A stretch of DNA of 64,000 nt from Candidatus Nitromaritima sp. SCGC AAA288-L16 (GCA_000372225.1 AQTY01000005.1:10126-74125); one strand, 5' to 3'; shown: positions 20,996 to 30,811, counted from the stretch's first letter. Notes: generated by a model from the letters alone, not told the origin. Program-made: numbers and translations.

Positions 20996-21065
20996 TTTTT
21001 ATTAGGTTTTGGTCGCAAACTCTACGCTTTGAAGGGGCGAAATTTTGAATTTGATGGAGCCTTTA

Positions 21066-21284
21066 TTATGTAGCCAACCAAAATAAGAAAAATAACAAGA
21101 GGCAAGAGAGGACTACCTGTAGGCCGAACGAAAACCCGGGCCCAGTAAACAAAATAAGAACGGTGCAAGAGCATAGAATTATAAATGCTAGGGCTTTGCG
21201 GGTACTATCCTTTATCATCGGTTTTGTTGCGGAATTGTGTGAAGAAGGTTCTTGAGGGTTATTTTTGCCAGCGGGTTTTTTCAT
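21066..21284 (-). CDS. Small membrane protein, unknown
   Basis: 72 residues from the ATG at 21284 (MKKPAGKNNPQE). The N-terminal 30 residues are polar and lysine/asparagine rich; residues about 32-70 are two closely spaced hydrophobic segments (AFIILCSCTVLILF and LQVVLSCLLLFFLFW), predicting a hairpin in the inner membrane. It begins seven bases after the stop of the 166-residue gene upstream and probably shares its transcript. No Shine-Dalgarno is evident and no family is recognised. Confidence 0.6.
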   Translation of the reverse strand: MKKPAGKNNPQEPSSHNSATKPMIKDSTRKALAFIILCSCTVLILFTGPGFSFGLQVVLSCLLLFFLFWLAT

Positions 21285-21291
21285 TGGACTG

Positions 21292-21792
21292 TTAGACGAA
21301 TAAGTTATGCATCTCATTAATAATTAAAATATCCTCTGCTTCAGAAAAAATGTCTTGAGTTGTCATCGAAGAGCTTCCTTCAGGGGAGTCGGTTACTTCG
21401 ATAGGCAGGTTTTCTTTAAAAGCTAGCCTTGGGAAAGAACTTAAGTAATCTTGAATGCTTTTATGAGAGAAGGATCTTTTGATTTCGTTGACAAACTGGT
21501 TAAGAGTTTTTTCCAGATGGTCAACCTGTTCGAATATTCCTCTGTAGTTCTCGTTAATCGTGAGTGTATAGCTCAGTTGAAGATTTTTGTTTTGCTTTAG
21601 AGCATGGTTTTCTTTGTTTCTTGAGAGGTTATCCGGATATAGGAACTTAAGCTTGTTGCGCTCAGTTTTTAATAGGTAATAGACTAGGCTAAGTTTCTCA
21701 CCAATTAGAAACGTCAACCCACCTCGGGTTCCCTGTTGCTTAGAAATGGTTAGTGCTTCCTCGCAATAATTTCTAATTTCTTCCGAAGTCAT
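21292..21792 (-). CDS. Protein of unknown function
   Basis: 166 residues, soluble, mixed helical composition with a central region DHLEKTLNQFVNEIKRSF that could be amphipathic helix. I recognise no domain. It is upstream of, and nearly abutting, the small membrane-protein gene. The start ATG at 21792 opens MTSEEIRNYCEEAL. Codon use is like that of its neighbours, so it is probably native. Confidence 0.65.
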   Translation of the reverse strand: MTSEEIRNYCEEALTISKQQGTRGGLTFLIGEKLSLVYYLLKTERNKLKFLYPDNLSRNKENHALKQNKNLQLSYTLTINENYRGIFEQVDHLEKTLNQFVNEIKRSFSHKSIQDYLSSFPRLAFKENLPIEVTDSPEGSSSMTTQDIFSEAEDILIINEMHNLFV

Positions 21793-21969
21793 TCCACGTC
21801 CTTATAAATAAGCAAAGAACCTTAATACAACAGGGCACCAAAAATCAAGTGTCTTTGGGTTGACATCCTATTATTCTTATATTTATTAGGAAGTAAACAC
21901 TATTTTAACGGCTCTTGATGGGCAAGACAATATTATTTCTAAAAGTAATTATTTAAGTTTCTATTATAC

Positions 21970-22614
21970 TTAGGGGAAGGAATTAGGGAAGTAAAACTGA
22001 GCAAATTTGAATGCGAGTCTTCTTGTGAATGAGTGGATAAAAGATTCATCCCCCCGAATAGGGCGAATATGAACGAAGTGCATTCCTGCTAAACGCGCTC
22101 CTCCATCAGTAAGGAAATTATCGCCAATCATGCATACGACACTTGGATCATCTAAGCCAAGAAAATCTGTCATGGCCTTTTCAAAGCCACGTTTATCTGG
22201 TTTTGGTAGAACATTAGTTACCACATTAATACCTTTGAATTGATGAAACCTATCTTCAAATGCGTTGGTATAAATTGCTACCTTGAGTCCGTGATCAACC
22301 ATTTTATTAATGTGTGCAACAACTTCACTGGAAAACTTACGTGCGTGATGCGGTCCTAGCGTTCCGTCGGCATCAATTAGTATGCCTTTTATGCCATCTA
22401 ATTTTAGTTGGTCGATAGGTACTTCTACAAAGCGATCAACAGCCATATAGGTTTTAAGAAGATTGGGGCGAAAGGGCATCAATAAAAAGTATATTATTTT
22501 AGCTAAGGTCAGGCCATCTCGAGTAACTCGTTTATCTTCTTTGGAGGCTTCGGGCATTAGGTCAGCAGCAATGTGAGGTTTTATTTTAAAACTGGGGCAT
22601 AAGGTGATTATCAC
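21970..22614 (-). CDS. YqeG-type HAD-superfamily phosphatase
   Basis: HAD III-A phosphatase-like protein. Motif I is LIDADGTLGPH (D-x-D-G-T), motif II the threonine in VAIYTNAF, motif III/IV the lysine in VLPKPDKRGF and the acids in CMIGDNFLTDG. The domain begins around LKTYMAVDRFVEVPIDQL, typical of YqeG-like proteins. The frame starts with a GTG at 22614; ATGs at 22557 and 22479 would give a protein nearer the usual family length, and no convincing Shine-Dalgarno decides between them. Substrate unknown. Confidence 0.85.
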   Translation of the reverse strand: MIITLCPSFKIKPHIAADLMPEASKEDKRVTRDGLTLAKIIYFLLMPFRPNLLKTYMAVDRFVEVPIDQLKLDGIKGILIDADGTLGPHHARKFSSEVVAHINKMVDHGLKVAIYTNAFEDRFHQFKGINVVTNVLPKPDKRGFEKAMTDFLGLDDPSVVCMIGDNFLTDGGARLAGMHFVHIRPIRGDESFIHSFTRRLAFKFAQFYFPNSFP

Positions 22615-22739
22615 CAGAGATTATTGTAAAATCAAACAAATTTGATTCTTAAAAGGTCATCTGAGGTCTTAGGCTTAATTATATTTATGTAAGTTTGAGA
22701 TGTGGGTGGTTAAACGGAATTATTCTATGAGGAAAATTT

Positions 22740-23693
22740 ATGTTCGAATATGGCAAAGAAGGTATTCATCTTCCTAAATTTTTAAATACACTTAATGAGT
22801 TGAGGACCATTCGCAAACAAAAAAAGCTCAGAATTCATTCTTCAGTCAAGCGGCGTAGATCTAGAAAAAAGATGGACAAATTTGTGGGAAAAAACTGGCC
22901 TGGGGGATACATCATTCTCGATACGGGGGACTTCTTGTACGTACCTAAAACCATCGACTATACAGGGCATCAACGTTTAATTGAGCCGTTTAGAGAAGAG
23001 CCTATAATCAGTAAATTCTGCAAACCTGGAATGATCGTCTTCGATGTTGGAGCAAATATTGGAGAATGGATCTTAACTATGGCAAATGGAGTTGGGACCC
23101 AAGGGAGAGTTTACTCATTTGAACCCACCCCTTTTCTTTTTGACGCCTTAAATAAAACAGTGGTGGCAAATCAATTTAGTCAGGTTATTGTTTCCCCTTA
23201 CGCTCTAAACGATAAAAGTAAAACTATGGATTTCTATATCCAATACGATGAAAATGAACTATTGGACGCAAGACTATCCCGTCTGGATTCGCCGGCAGAT
23301 TTTAAGGAATGGACAACCGATGGGAAAAAAGCGAAAAAAATACAAGTCAAAACGATCACGTTGGATGAGTTTGCTGTCAAAGAAAAACTGGAAAGATTAG
23401 ATTTTATTAAAATTGATGCAGAGGGATACGAAAGCGTTATTGTGGAAGGGGGGCTCACTGTGTTAAAAAAATTTCGGCCGAACCTTATTTTAGAATGTGG
23501 TGGAGTATATGATTCTGAAGAAAAAAGAAAAAGAATGATAACACGCTTAAGAGAGTTGGATTACAATCTTATGGGTCTGCCTGTGCTGAGTGGCATTGTG
23601 GAAGTGACTTGGGAACAATTCATTAATTTATCTTTTCCCATGAGCTCTGAGCGAGCGGTGAACCTCTTGTTTACCCAACTGCCCCGCACTTAA
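22740..23693 (+). CDS. FkbM-family SAM-dependent methyltransferase
   Basis: 317 residues. The SAM-binding loop is VFDVGANIGEW (E/DxGxxxG pattern) near residue 100, followed by VYSFEPTPFLFDAL, and the FkbM signature LDFIKIDAEGYESVIVEGG is near residue 225. The N-terminal ~60 residues are basic and unusual for the family (KKLRIHSSVKRRRSRKKMDK). AGGA lies upstream of the ATG. Enzymes of this family O-methylate sugars or other secondary products; here it stands alone, so the acceptor is unknown. Confidence 0.9.
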   Translation: MFEYGKEGIHLPKFLNTLNELRTIRKQKKLRIHSSVKRRRSRKKMDKFVGKNWPGGYIILDTGDFLYVPKTIDYTGHQRLIEPFREEPIISKFCKPGMIVFDVGANIGEWILTMANGVGTQGRVYSFEPTPFLFDALNKTVVANQFSQVIVSPYALNDKSKTMDFYIQYDENELLDARLSRLDSPADFKEWTTDGKKAKKIQVKTITLDEFAVKEKLERLDFIKIDAEGYESVIVEGGLTVLKKFRPNLILECGGVYDSEEKRKRMITRLRELDYNLMGLPVLSGIVEVTWEQFINLSFPMSSERAVNLLFTQLPRT

Positions 23694-24006
23694 TTATTGA
23701 AAAGCTCATAAAATGCTCCACTTGGTTGCAGATAATAGCAGTTTTACACAAATAACAGATAACTGATCTGCTATAGCAGGAAGCAATATTTTTATGGGAG
23801 CCAAGAATAAATTATTTTTTGGCTAACTGGGGACAACTCAAGTGCTTGGGCCAGCCTGCGCTACAGCTTACAATGATTTTTTAATGGGAATTTGTGATTT
23901 GTCGATAAGAAGTAGGGTGTATAGCTCAAAATTAGTGAATGATCTTGGTTATCTTCGGAGTAACTTTAGTTAGTTCTTCAAAGAAACGCGTGAAAAAGAA
24001 AACTTT

Positions 24007-26265
24007 ATGACTAAAAACCGACAGAGACACTTGTTAATCATAGGAGGGGGGGTATTTCAGGTTCCTGCTATCAAGGTTGCCAAATCTATGGGGCTTAAAG
24101 TTGTTGTGACTGATTACAATGGCGATGCAGAAGGGATGCTGATGGCAGATTATCCGATCGAAGTTAGTACTCGTAATATTAATCTAACGGTTAATGCAGC
24201 GAAACAATTTCACGCGTCCTGTCGACTTGATGGAGTGATGACGGTTGGTACGGATGCATCGCAAACGGTAGCGGCAGTTGCTAACGCGTTAAATTTACCG
24301 GGGATCCCCTTCGAGGTTGCTGAACGTTCAACAGACAAGATAAAGATGCGTCGACGGTTGCATGAAATGGGTATTGCGGTCCCACACTTTAGATCTGTTT
24401 GGACCATAGACGACCTTAATGCTGCGATTAAGGACATGTCCTTACCCTTGGTTATCAAGCCTTGTGACAATATGGGAGCGCGAGGAGTTAAAATGATTAG
24501 TGAACCTCATGAGGCCCCCTCAGCTTTCCACGAAGCCAAAGAAGCTTCAATTAGTGGGAAGCTGATCGTCGAAGAGTTCATGGAGGGCCCGGAACTTAGT
24601 CTAGATGCTTTGGTTTTTGATGGTCGTATTCAAGTGACCGGTATTGCTGATCGAATTATCGAACGCGCACCATACTTTGTGGAGGTTGGTCATACACTTC
24701 CTTCCAATCAACTTCAAGAAAAGCAGGATCAGGCTGTTGAATTGTTTTGTTCTTCGATTAAAGCGCTGGGGATCGATATTGGCGCGGCGAAAGGGGACAT
24801 CAAGCTTACTGCAGACGGACCCAAAATTATCGAGATTGCTGCTAGACTGAGTGGCGGTTGGATGTCAACTTTTACTTACCCTTTGGCAACAGGTGTCAAT
24901 TTAATGAAAGCTGCCATTGAGGTGGTGCTCGGTGATACACCAACTGATCTTGAAGAAAAGCATGAACTGATTTCAGTCGAGCGAGCAATTATTCCAAGGG
25001 CAGGAAAAATTTTATCTATTAATGGGGTGGACGACGCTCGAAAGATCAAGGGAGTCAAAGAAATTATTTTTCTGAAGGAAGCAGGCGACTCTGCTGAAGA
25101 ACTTCGGAGTAATTTGGGTAAGACGGGATATGTCATCAGCACCGCTAAGACCCGTGAAGAGGCGATTCGAATTAATGATTTAGCTCGGCAGACCATTCAA
25201 ATAAAAGTGGGAGAGCCAGGCGAGGTTACTTGGGAAGTTATACGTAATAACGCACGAAAGAAATTTTATATTGCCTGTAAAGCCTGCGCTGTTTGTGATG
25301 GAGTTGAGTGTGCTGGTAAGGTGCCCGGAATTGGTGGAATAGGGTCGGGTTCTTCCTTTACCGAGAATCTTCATGCTCTTGCAAGATATAAGGTTAATCT
25401 TCGCACCATTCACAACGTTAAAGATCCTGATTTGTCGATAGATCTATTTGGACAAAGGCTGTCAATTCCCATCCTTGCAGCCCCTATCACGGGAATGGAA
25501 ACTAACCTTGCAGGTGGGATGGATGAAAAGGAATATGCCGCAGCTGTGGTCAATGGGTGTATTAGCATGGGGACTATTGGTATGGTTGGTGATGGCGCTA
25601 GTCCAAACAAATACCTAATTGGCCTTGAGGTAATTAAAAAATTAGGAGGACTGGGTATTCCTGTTTTTAAACCCCGTGCCTTCAATATAGACATCATTAA
25701 AAGATTCAAAGCTGCTGAAGATGCTGGGGCTATTGCTGTAGGTATTGATATTGATGCGGTATCATTTAAGACCATGACAATGAAAAATCAGGCTGTTGGT
25801 CCCAAATCGATTGAGGAACTGCTAGAATTAAAATCTCACCTTTCAGTTCCCTTTATTCTTAAAGGCATAATGAACCCTAAGACGGCTCTTGCTGCCATTG
25901 AAGCTGGGGCCGATGCAATAGTTGTTTCAAACCATGGTGGTAGAGTAATGGATACGATGCCTGGGACTGCGGAAGTATTGCCTGAAATAGCAAGTGCTGT
26001 TGCAGGACGGGTGAAGATTCTTGTAGACGGTGGTATCAGAGAGGGAATAGATGTTCTAAAAATGCTAGCACTTGGTGCTGATGCCGTTATGATTGGAAGA
26101 CCCATTTGTATAGCTGCTTTTGGAGCTGCTCAAGAAGGCGTAGAATTCTATCTAAATCAAAAGCGAAGCGAATTAAAAAAAGCAATGATTCTTACCGGGT
26201 GCCCTGACATCAATCATATAGATCCCTCTGTTATCGTTCGTGATTCAAAAGGCCAAGTATATTAG
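24007..26265 (+). CDS. ATP-grasp / FMN-dependent alpha-hydroxy-acid dehydrogenase fusion
   Basis: 752 residues in one open frame. Residues 1 to about 310 are a full ATP-grasp enzyme: pre-ATP-grasp Rossmann part (LLIIGGGVFQVPAIKVAKSM), ATP-binding strand PLVIKPCDNMGARGVKM, and metal/phosphate residues in IIEIAARLSGGW. After a linker domain comes a cysteine cluster (C424, C427, C430, C435) and then a TIM-barrel FMN enzyme with VSNHGGRVMDT (catalytic-type His643), LVDGGIREG and GADAVMIGRP. The second half alone resembles FMN-dependent hydroxy-acid dehydrogenases of anaerobes that carry the same cysteine cluster. The fusion of a carboxylate-amine or thiol ligase type domain with an oxidoreductase is unusual. 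It lies 258 bases upstream of aclB, separated by the acl promoter. Substrate unknown. Confidence 0.88.
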   Translation: MTKNRQRHLLIIGGGVFQVPAIKVAKSMGLKVVVTDYNGDAEGMLMADYPIEVSTRNINLTVNAAKQFHASCRLDGVMTVGTDASQTVAAVANALNLPGIPFEVAERSTDKIKMRRRLHEMGIAVPHFRSVWTIDDLNAAIKDMSLPLVIKPCDNMGARGVKMISEPHEAPSAFHEAKEASISGKLIVEEFMEGPELSLDALVFDGRIQVTGIADRIIERAPYFVEVGHTLPSNQLQEKQDQAVELFCSSIKALGIDIGAAKGDIKLTADGPKIIEIAARLSGGWMSTFTYPLATGVNLMKAAIEVVLGDTPTDLEEKHELISVERAIIPRAGKILSINGVDDARKIKGVKEIIFLKEAGDSAEELRSNLGKTGYVISTAKTREEAIRINDLARQTIQIKVGEPGEVTWEVIRNNARKKFYIACKACAVCDGVECAGKVPGIGGIGSGSSFTENLHALARYKVNLRTIHNVKDPDLSIDLFGQRLSIPILAAPITGMETNLAGGMDEKEYAAAVVNGCISMGTIGMVGDGASPNKYLIGLEVIKKLGGLGIPVFKPRAFNIDIIKRFKAAEDAGAIAVGIDIDAVSFKTMTMKNQAVGPKSIEELLELKSHLSVPFILKGIMNPKTALAAIEAGADAIVVSNHGGRVMDTMPGTAEVLPEIASAVAGRVKILVDGGIREGIDVLKMLALGADAVMIGRPICIAAFGAAQEGVEFYLNQKRSELKKAMILTGCPDINHIDPSVIVRDSKGQVY

Positions 26266-26330
26266 TTCCAATTTTTAAGAAATAAAAAGACCTCTCCTTT
26301 GCAATTAGCCCAGAATCACCTTCATTGATA

Positions 26331-26358
26331 TTGACAAAAAACTGAATTTATCTACAAT
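26331..26358 (+). promoter_or_regulatory. Sigma-70-type promoter for aclBA
   Basis: TTGACA at 26331-26336, a 16-base spacer and TACAAT at 26353-26358. The predicted transcript would have a leader of about 155-160 bases before aclB. This is the strongest promoter match I saw in the window. Confidence 0.7.
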
Positions 26359-26523
26359 ACAGCCTCCTAAGCCAATAGACTATGTGGTTAGTCGTTGCTC
26401 TGTAGTGCTTTTCTGTGTTTATCCAATCACTAGTTGATTAGATTGAATTAAGTTAGTTATGACACCTCATGAGGTTGTTGTAAGGAATAAATATTTAACA
26501 TTCGCTAAGTCAGGAGATTAAAA

Positions 26524-27795
26524 ATGCAAATAACCGGCATGCTCTGGGGCAGGAAGTTGCTGGATTTAGTTGAGTATCCTCATTCAGAGGTTCGAGGTCC
26601 GGAACTGAGTGTCGACGACATTAAGAACATGGTTAAAAAACATGGAGAGATCTTCATTAAACCTGTGTTCAAGGGGGGCGTCGGTAAAAAAGGAAAGTCC
26701 GGACTTATTGGGCGCGCAAAGAATTTTACTGATGCTCTCAAGGAAAAGGAACGCCTCTATTTTGTCGAGCACAAAATAGGAAATATTTCTGCGAAGTCGG
26801 ATGGTGTTACTTATGAAGCGGCCGTTCCGGCAGACCATGAAGTTTATTTTTCAATTTCAGAAAGCACGGTTCATCGAGCTCCGATCATGACGCTAACGCA
26901 TCATGGTGGAGTAGACATCGAAGAACTTCCAGAGGATAAGATTGCGGTTGTCCCATTTGATGCTTTGACCGGACTCAAAGCGTTCCATGTATCCAATGCT
27001 CTTGTTGGGTTAGGCGCTCCACCAGCAATCATAAGCCCATTGGTGCAGAATCTCCCTAAATTGTGGGACTTATACAATAACTATGGAATGACGATGCTTG
27101 AGTTGAATCCGATTAGGATGATGCCTGGCAAAGGTGGGCGCTACACTCCTTTGGCTTGCGACTTTAAATGCGCTTTTGATCAAGATGATCCAGCCTGGAA
27201 GCGTTTGGAACTTCCGTCACATATTTTTACAGAAGATAACTCGGAGTTCGAGCAAGAGATCAATCAACTGCGGACTTATCAAGGGCAGAGTGACGTATAT
27301 GTGATCAACGATCAGGGAAGCATTACTGCTCCGACTTTTGGTGGTGGAGCCAATGCTATGGTTACTGAATTACTTGGTGAAGCAGCGACTATTTCCTCTG
27401 ATTTTGGAGGGAACCCTCCCTACGAGAAGATGAATGAGATTTCAAACATCACTTTCAAACATTGGTTGGAACAATCAAACGTTTTATTCATAATTGGTGG
27501 TAAAGCGAACAATACAGATATTTATGAAACATTTCGTGCTATAGGTGATGGACTTAGATCCTATTTTCAAAAAAATGGACCCAAACCTTTGTTTGTCGTA
27601 GTTGGCCGCGGTGGACCCAACCTGATAAGGGGAATGGGCTATTTACGTGACGTTTTAGAATCATTAGAAATCCCTTACCGATTTTTTGGACACGATAGCG
27701 CAATGTCTGAGGTGATCAACTATGCCATGGCAATCAATAAATGGATGATGAATGGCGGCAAAAAAGAAATTGCGACCAAAATGAATATTAAATAA
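26524..27795 (+). CDS. aclB: ATP-citrate lyase, small (ATP-grasp) subunit
   Basis: 423 residues, close to the ~400-residue AclB of Chlorobium. It matches the N-terminal, ATP-grasp/succinyl-CoA-synthetase-beta-like part of eukaryotic ATP-citrate lyase: IFIKPVFKGGVGKKGKSG (nucleotide-binding), LELNPIRM and FGGGANAM with the later FIIGGKANNTD and VVVGRGGPNLIRG segments of the citrate-binding domain. With AclA it cleaves citrate to acetyl-CoA and oxaloacetate using ATP and CoA, the diagnostic step of the reverse TCA cycle. The start at 26524 has CAGGAG about 8 bases upstream. aclA follows 44 bases later. Confidence 0.95.
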   Translation: MQITGMLWGRKLLDLVEYPHSEVRGPELSVDDIKNMVKKHGEIFIKPVFKGGVGKKGKSGLIGRAKNFTDALKEKERLYFVEHKIGNISAKSDGVTYEAAVPADHEVYFSISESTVHRAPIMTLTHHGGVDIEELPEDKIAVVPFDALTGLKAFHVSNALVGLGAPPAIISPLVQNLPKLWDLYNNYGMTMLELNPIRMMPGKGGRYTPLACDFKCAFDQDDPAWKRLELPSHIFTEDNSEFEQEINQLRTYQGQSDVYVINDQGSITAPTFGGGANAMVTELLGEAATISSDFGGNPPYEKMNEISNITFKHWLEQSNVLFIIGGKANNTDIYETFRAIGDGLRSYFQKNGPKPLFVVVGRGGPNLIRGMGYLRDVLESLEIPYRFFGHDSAMSEVINYAMAINKWMMNGGKKEIATKMNIK

Positions 27796-27839
27796 TTTAA
27801 TTAATATCTATTAAAAAGCAGAATCGGAGGATATGAAAA

Positions 27840-30554
27840 ATGCATAAGCAAGGTGTGGGAGAGTTCCCCTACTACGTTGGTATTAATTCGCTAAGTGAGC
27901 TTGCTACCAAGGATGACAGGGTAGTTGTTTTAAATATCTTAGGAAAAGAAAGTTCAGGTGTTACCCCGATTAGCAATGATTATTCGGGTGGAAATATTGT
28001 CTTTGGCACGGGCCCAGGGAAGTCTGGAAAATCTTTGACTACCAAAAATGGGAAAATACCAGTTTATAACTCAATCAAAGAAGGCATGGCCGCGGGCCAC
28101 AAATTTAACACCGTGGTGGTTTACTTGCCTCCCTCAGGGGTTAAAGATGGTATTGCTGAAGCAGTAAGGGATAACCCGGATCTTAAAAAAGCTATTATTC
28201 TCACAGAAAAAGTTGCGGTTAAAGATTCCCGTATCATGCGGGCGATTTGCCAGACGAATGGCGTGGATCTTTTTGGAGGAAATTGTTTGGGTCTTGCTGA
28301 TTCATGGAACCATGTTCGCCTTGGTGGAGCCTTGGGTGGTAATGCTCCTGAAGAATCGTTAATCAAAGGTTCGATAGCACTTTTTTCTAACTCTGGAAAT
28401 TTCACTACGACCATTGCGGTTTACCTTGCAACAGCAGGGTGGGGGACTACAACCTCCGTATCGAGTGGTAAGGACGTTTATATTCAATATGGGCCTAAGG
28501 AATTTCTTTATGCGTTGGACCGAGACGACCGTTCACAGGCGGCTGTTATGTATAGTGAGCCCGGGGGGTATTACGAGAAAGATATTAAAACGGACAAGCC
28601 AATAGTTGCTTGTGTAGTTGGCAGGTGGAAAGCAAAGTTGAGCAAAGCATGCGGTCATGCGGGGTCACTTGCAGGTTCGGGCGATGACGCCCTTGCTAAG
28701 GAAAAATGGTTTATGGAGTATTTTGGTGTAGATGGTATTTATACGCCAGAAAATCCAGTTGCCTCCAAAAAAGGAGCCCTTGTAACCAATATAGCGCATA
28801 TTCCAGAAGCATTAACGGCTGTTATGAAGTTGAATGGCAAAGATCCTGACTTTGCGCCACAGGGTAGTCTTTCTCTCAAGAGCTGGTTTGGTAACAATCA
28901 AGGTCTGAACCTACCTAAAGAATTGGATACGCCTGTGGTTGAGGCGATTTCTCCCTACAATGAACAGATTGCTGCTCTTGATAAACAGGTGGGTGCACAA
29001 TATCGAAGAGAAACGCTCAAGGACACAAGTGGCGCTTCAATGATGGATCCGAAAACGCAGGTTTCGAAAATTCATCAAACTTCCATTCTTGATGCATCTA
29101 CGAAATCTTTTGAAGCTAATCTAGTCTTTGCTCTTTGTCGCGAGTACCCAAATGAGTATGGCGAAAAAATTGCGAATATTGCACTCAATGCTTACGTCAA
29201 CCAGCGCGATCAAGCTACCTTAGCTGCAGCAGAAGCCTCACGTGAAAATGGGAACTCTCCTAATACCGTTGTCTCTGGGGCTGTTGCCATCGTCGGGAAA
29301 AAGGTGGCTGAACCAGCAATGGATGCAGCGAAAGCATTGTTGAGTTTGTTTCAGTTTTCCAAGCTTAGTGATCCGACTGGTAATTACGATTATAAGGAAG
29401 AATTAAATTCCGCCAAATCACATAAGGATACTCTGCTAGCTGCTAATGATGACACTTGCGCTGAGAGAATGGCCGCTCATCTTAGTCAGGGTGCACAATC
29501 TATTTTTATCAAATTCCTAATAGATTTTGCGAAGCAAGAGGGCGGTAAGCCTTCTACGGATGCTATGATTGCTGCTATCTGGACAACCCTTGGTTGGGGT
29601 GGGCTAAGATCCAAGAAGATTACCAGAGGAACTATCACCAGGCTCCCTTGGTATTCACGTATCTATAGTACTATCGTAGGAGTTGTCGCTTCTGCTGATA
29701 AGCATGGTGAGGATAGCTTCTGTGGAATCAAGCTAGAAGAATTAGTTCCCAACTTTTCTTTTACTCGAACGGCTTTTTTATCCCTCATGGGACGTGAGCC
29801 AACCGATGATGAATTGTTCGAGTTTCAAGTTCTTCTTGGGCTGATTATTACGAATGGACCGGGCACTATTTCCGCTCAGGGTTCCAAGGGAGCTGTAAGT
29901 GCAGATGGACCAGAAATGCCGGATCGTGTACAGGTCAATAAGGCATTTATTGGATTTCTCACGCATACTGGATTTGCACATGGTGGTAATGGTTATGAGG
30001 CGGCAGCATTTCTTATCGAACAATTCAAAGATACAAATCTCAAAGCCCCCGATGATAAAAACCATGGACTTGATCTCGATGCTATGGCTCTTGAGTACTC
30101 AAATAAATACAAAAATTATAAAGCTGAGCAAAAAGCTATTGGTAATTTAGAGTACGCCAAGGTTCCATGTATCAACCACCCTATTTTCAAAGGAAAGGAT
30201 GTTAACTTTGATCCGAGAGAAGAATTTGTTCGCAAACTGTTCGAGGAAAAAGGGATCAATAATGTCTTCCTTGATTATTACCACTCGATTGTGAACTCAA
30301 TGTTTAAAGCCAAGGTTAGTAAAAACGTCTACTGTGTAAACATCGATGCGGTCATTGCGGTCATTTTACTCAAGATGGTTTGGGGTGAATACAAGGCAGG
30401 AAATCTTGCCGAAGCGGATATCGAAACCTCAAGCTTTGCAACGTTTTTGTTTGGTCGGATGATTGGTTGTGCGGCTGAGATTGACGACCATACTTTTCGT
30501 GGTAAAAATATGGATACTCGTACACCTGCAAGTAAGTGTTTCTACGTTGGTTGA
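27840..30554 (+). CDS. aclA: ATP-citrate lyase, large (CoA-ligase plus citrate-synthase-like) subunit
   Basis: 904 residues, clearly longer than Chlorobium AclA (about 608). The N-terminal third is a CoA-binding/succinyl-CoA-ligase-alpha-like module with the phospho-histidine loop CGHAGSLAGSG (His273). The C-terminal third is citrate-synthase-like: GFAHGGNGYEAAAFL (His714) and the terminal ETSSFATFLFGRMIGCAAEIDDH. The middle (about residues 330-560) contains sequence without a clear counterpart in the Chlorobium protein (e.g. NTVVSGAVAIVGKKVAEPAMD) and accounts for the extra length; it may mark the divergent ACL type of nitrite oxidisers. AGGAGG-like GGAGGA lies upstream of the ATG. Terminator follows. 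Confidence 0.93.
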   Translation: MHKQGVGEFPYYVGINSLSELATKDDRVVVLNILGKESSGVTPISNDYSGGNIVFGTGPGKSGKSLTTKNGKIPVYNSIKEGMAAGHKFNTVVVYLPPSGVKDGIAEAVRDNPDLKKAIILTEKVAVKDSRIMRAICQTNGVDLFGGNCLGLADSWNHVRLGGALGGNAPEESLIKGSIALFSNSGNFTTTIAVYLATAGWGTTTSVSSGKDVYIQYGPKEFLYALDRDDRSQAAVMYSEPGGYYEKDIKTDKPIVACVVGRWKAKLSKACGHAGSLAGSGDDALAKEKWFMEYFGVDGIYTPENPVASKKGALVTNIAHIPEALTAVMKLNGKDPDFAPQGSLSLKSWFGNNQGLNLPKELDTPVVEAISPYNEQIAALDKQVGAQYRRETLKDTSGASMMDPKTQVSKIHQTSILDASTKSFEANLVFALCREYPNEYGEKIANIALNAYVNQRDQATLAAAEASRENGNSPNTVVSGAVAIVGKKVAEPAMDAAKALLSLFQFSKLSDPTGNYDYKEELNSAKSHKDTLLAANDDTCAERMAAHLSQGAQSIFIKFLIDFAKQEGGKPSTDAMIAAIWTTLGWGGLRSKKITRGTITRLPWYSRIYSTIVGVVASADKHGEDSFCGIKLEELVPNFSFTRTAFLSLMGREPTDDELFEFQVLLGLIITNGPGTISAQGSKGAVSADGPEMPDRVQVNKAFIGFLTHTGFAHGGNGYEAAAFLIEQFKDTNLKAPDDKNHGLDLDAMALEYSNKYKNYKAEQKAIGNLEYAKVPCINHPIFKGKDVNFDPREEFVRKLFEEKGINNVFLDYYHSIVNSMFKAKVSKNVYCVNIDAVIAVILLKMVWGEYKAGNLAEADIETSSFATFLFGRMIGCAAEIDDHTFRGKNMDTRTPASKCFYVG

Positions 30555-30575
30555 TCTTAACTTAACTAGGTAGTC

Positions 30576-30606
30576 CCCTTCCCAGTTTTGGGAAGGGTTT
30601 TTTTTA
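30576..30606 (+). terminator. Rho-independent terminator after aclA
   Basis: Perfect 8-bp stem CCCTTCCC (30576-30583) / GGGAAGGG (30590-30597) with a 6-base loop followed by a run of about nine T. It begins 22 bases after the aclA stop. Confidence 0.92.
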
Positions 30607-30811
30607 TTCTTTATTTAAGTTATATCTTTTTACTTCGAAGCTATACATCTGAGAATATGAGTTTTTTTGGATAGCGGTTTTTTTTAGACAAATGTCGATT
30701 TATTTTTAAATGGTGTCGATACCCTCTAGATCAGGTAAGAGAATACCCTACGCAACGCGCAAACAAGTTTAATTAATGTAAGAACTAATAAACCGGAACT
30801 ATGCTGTTGGG

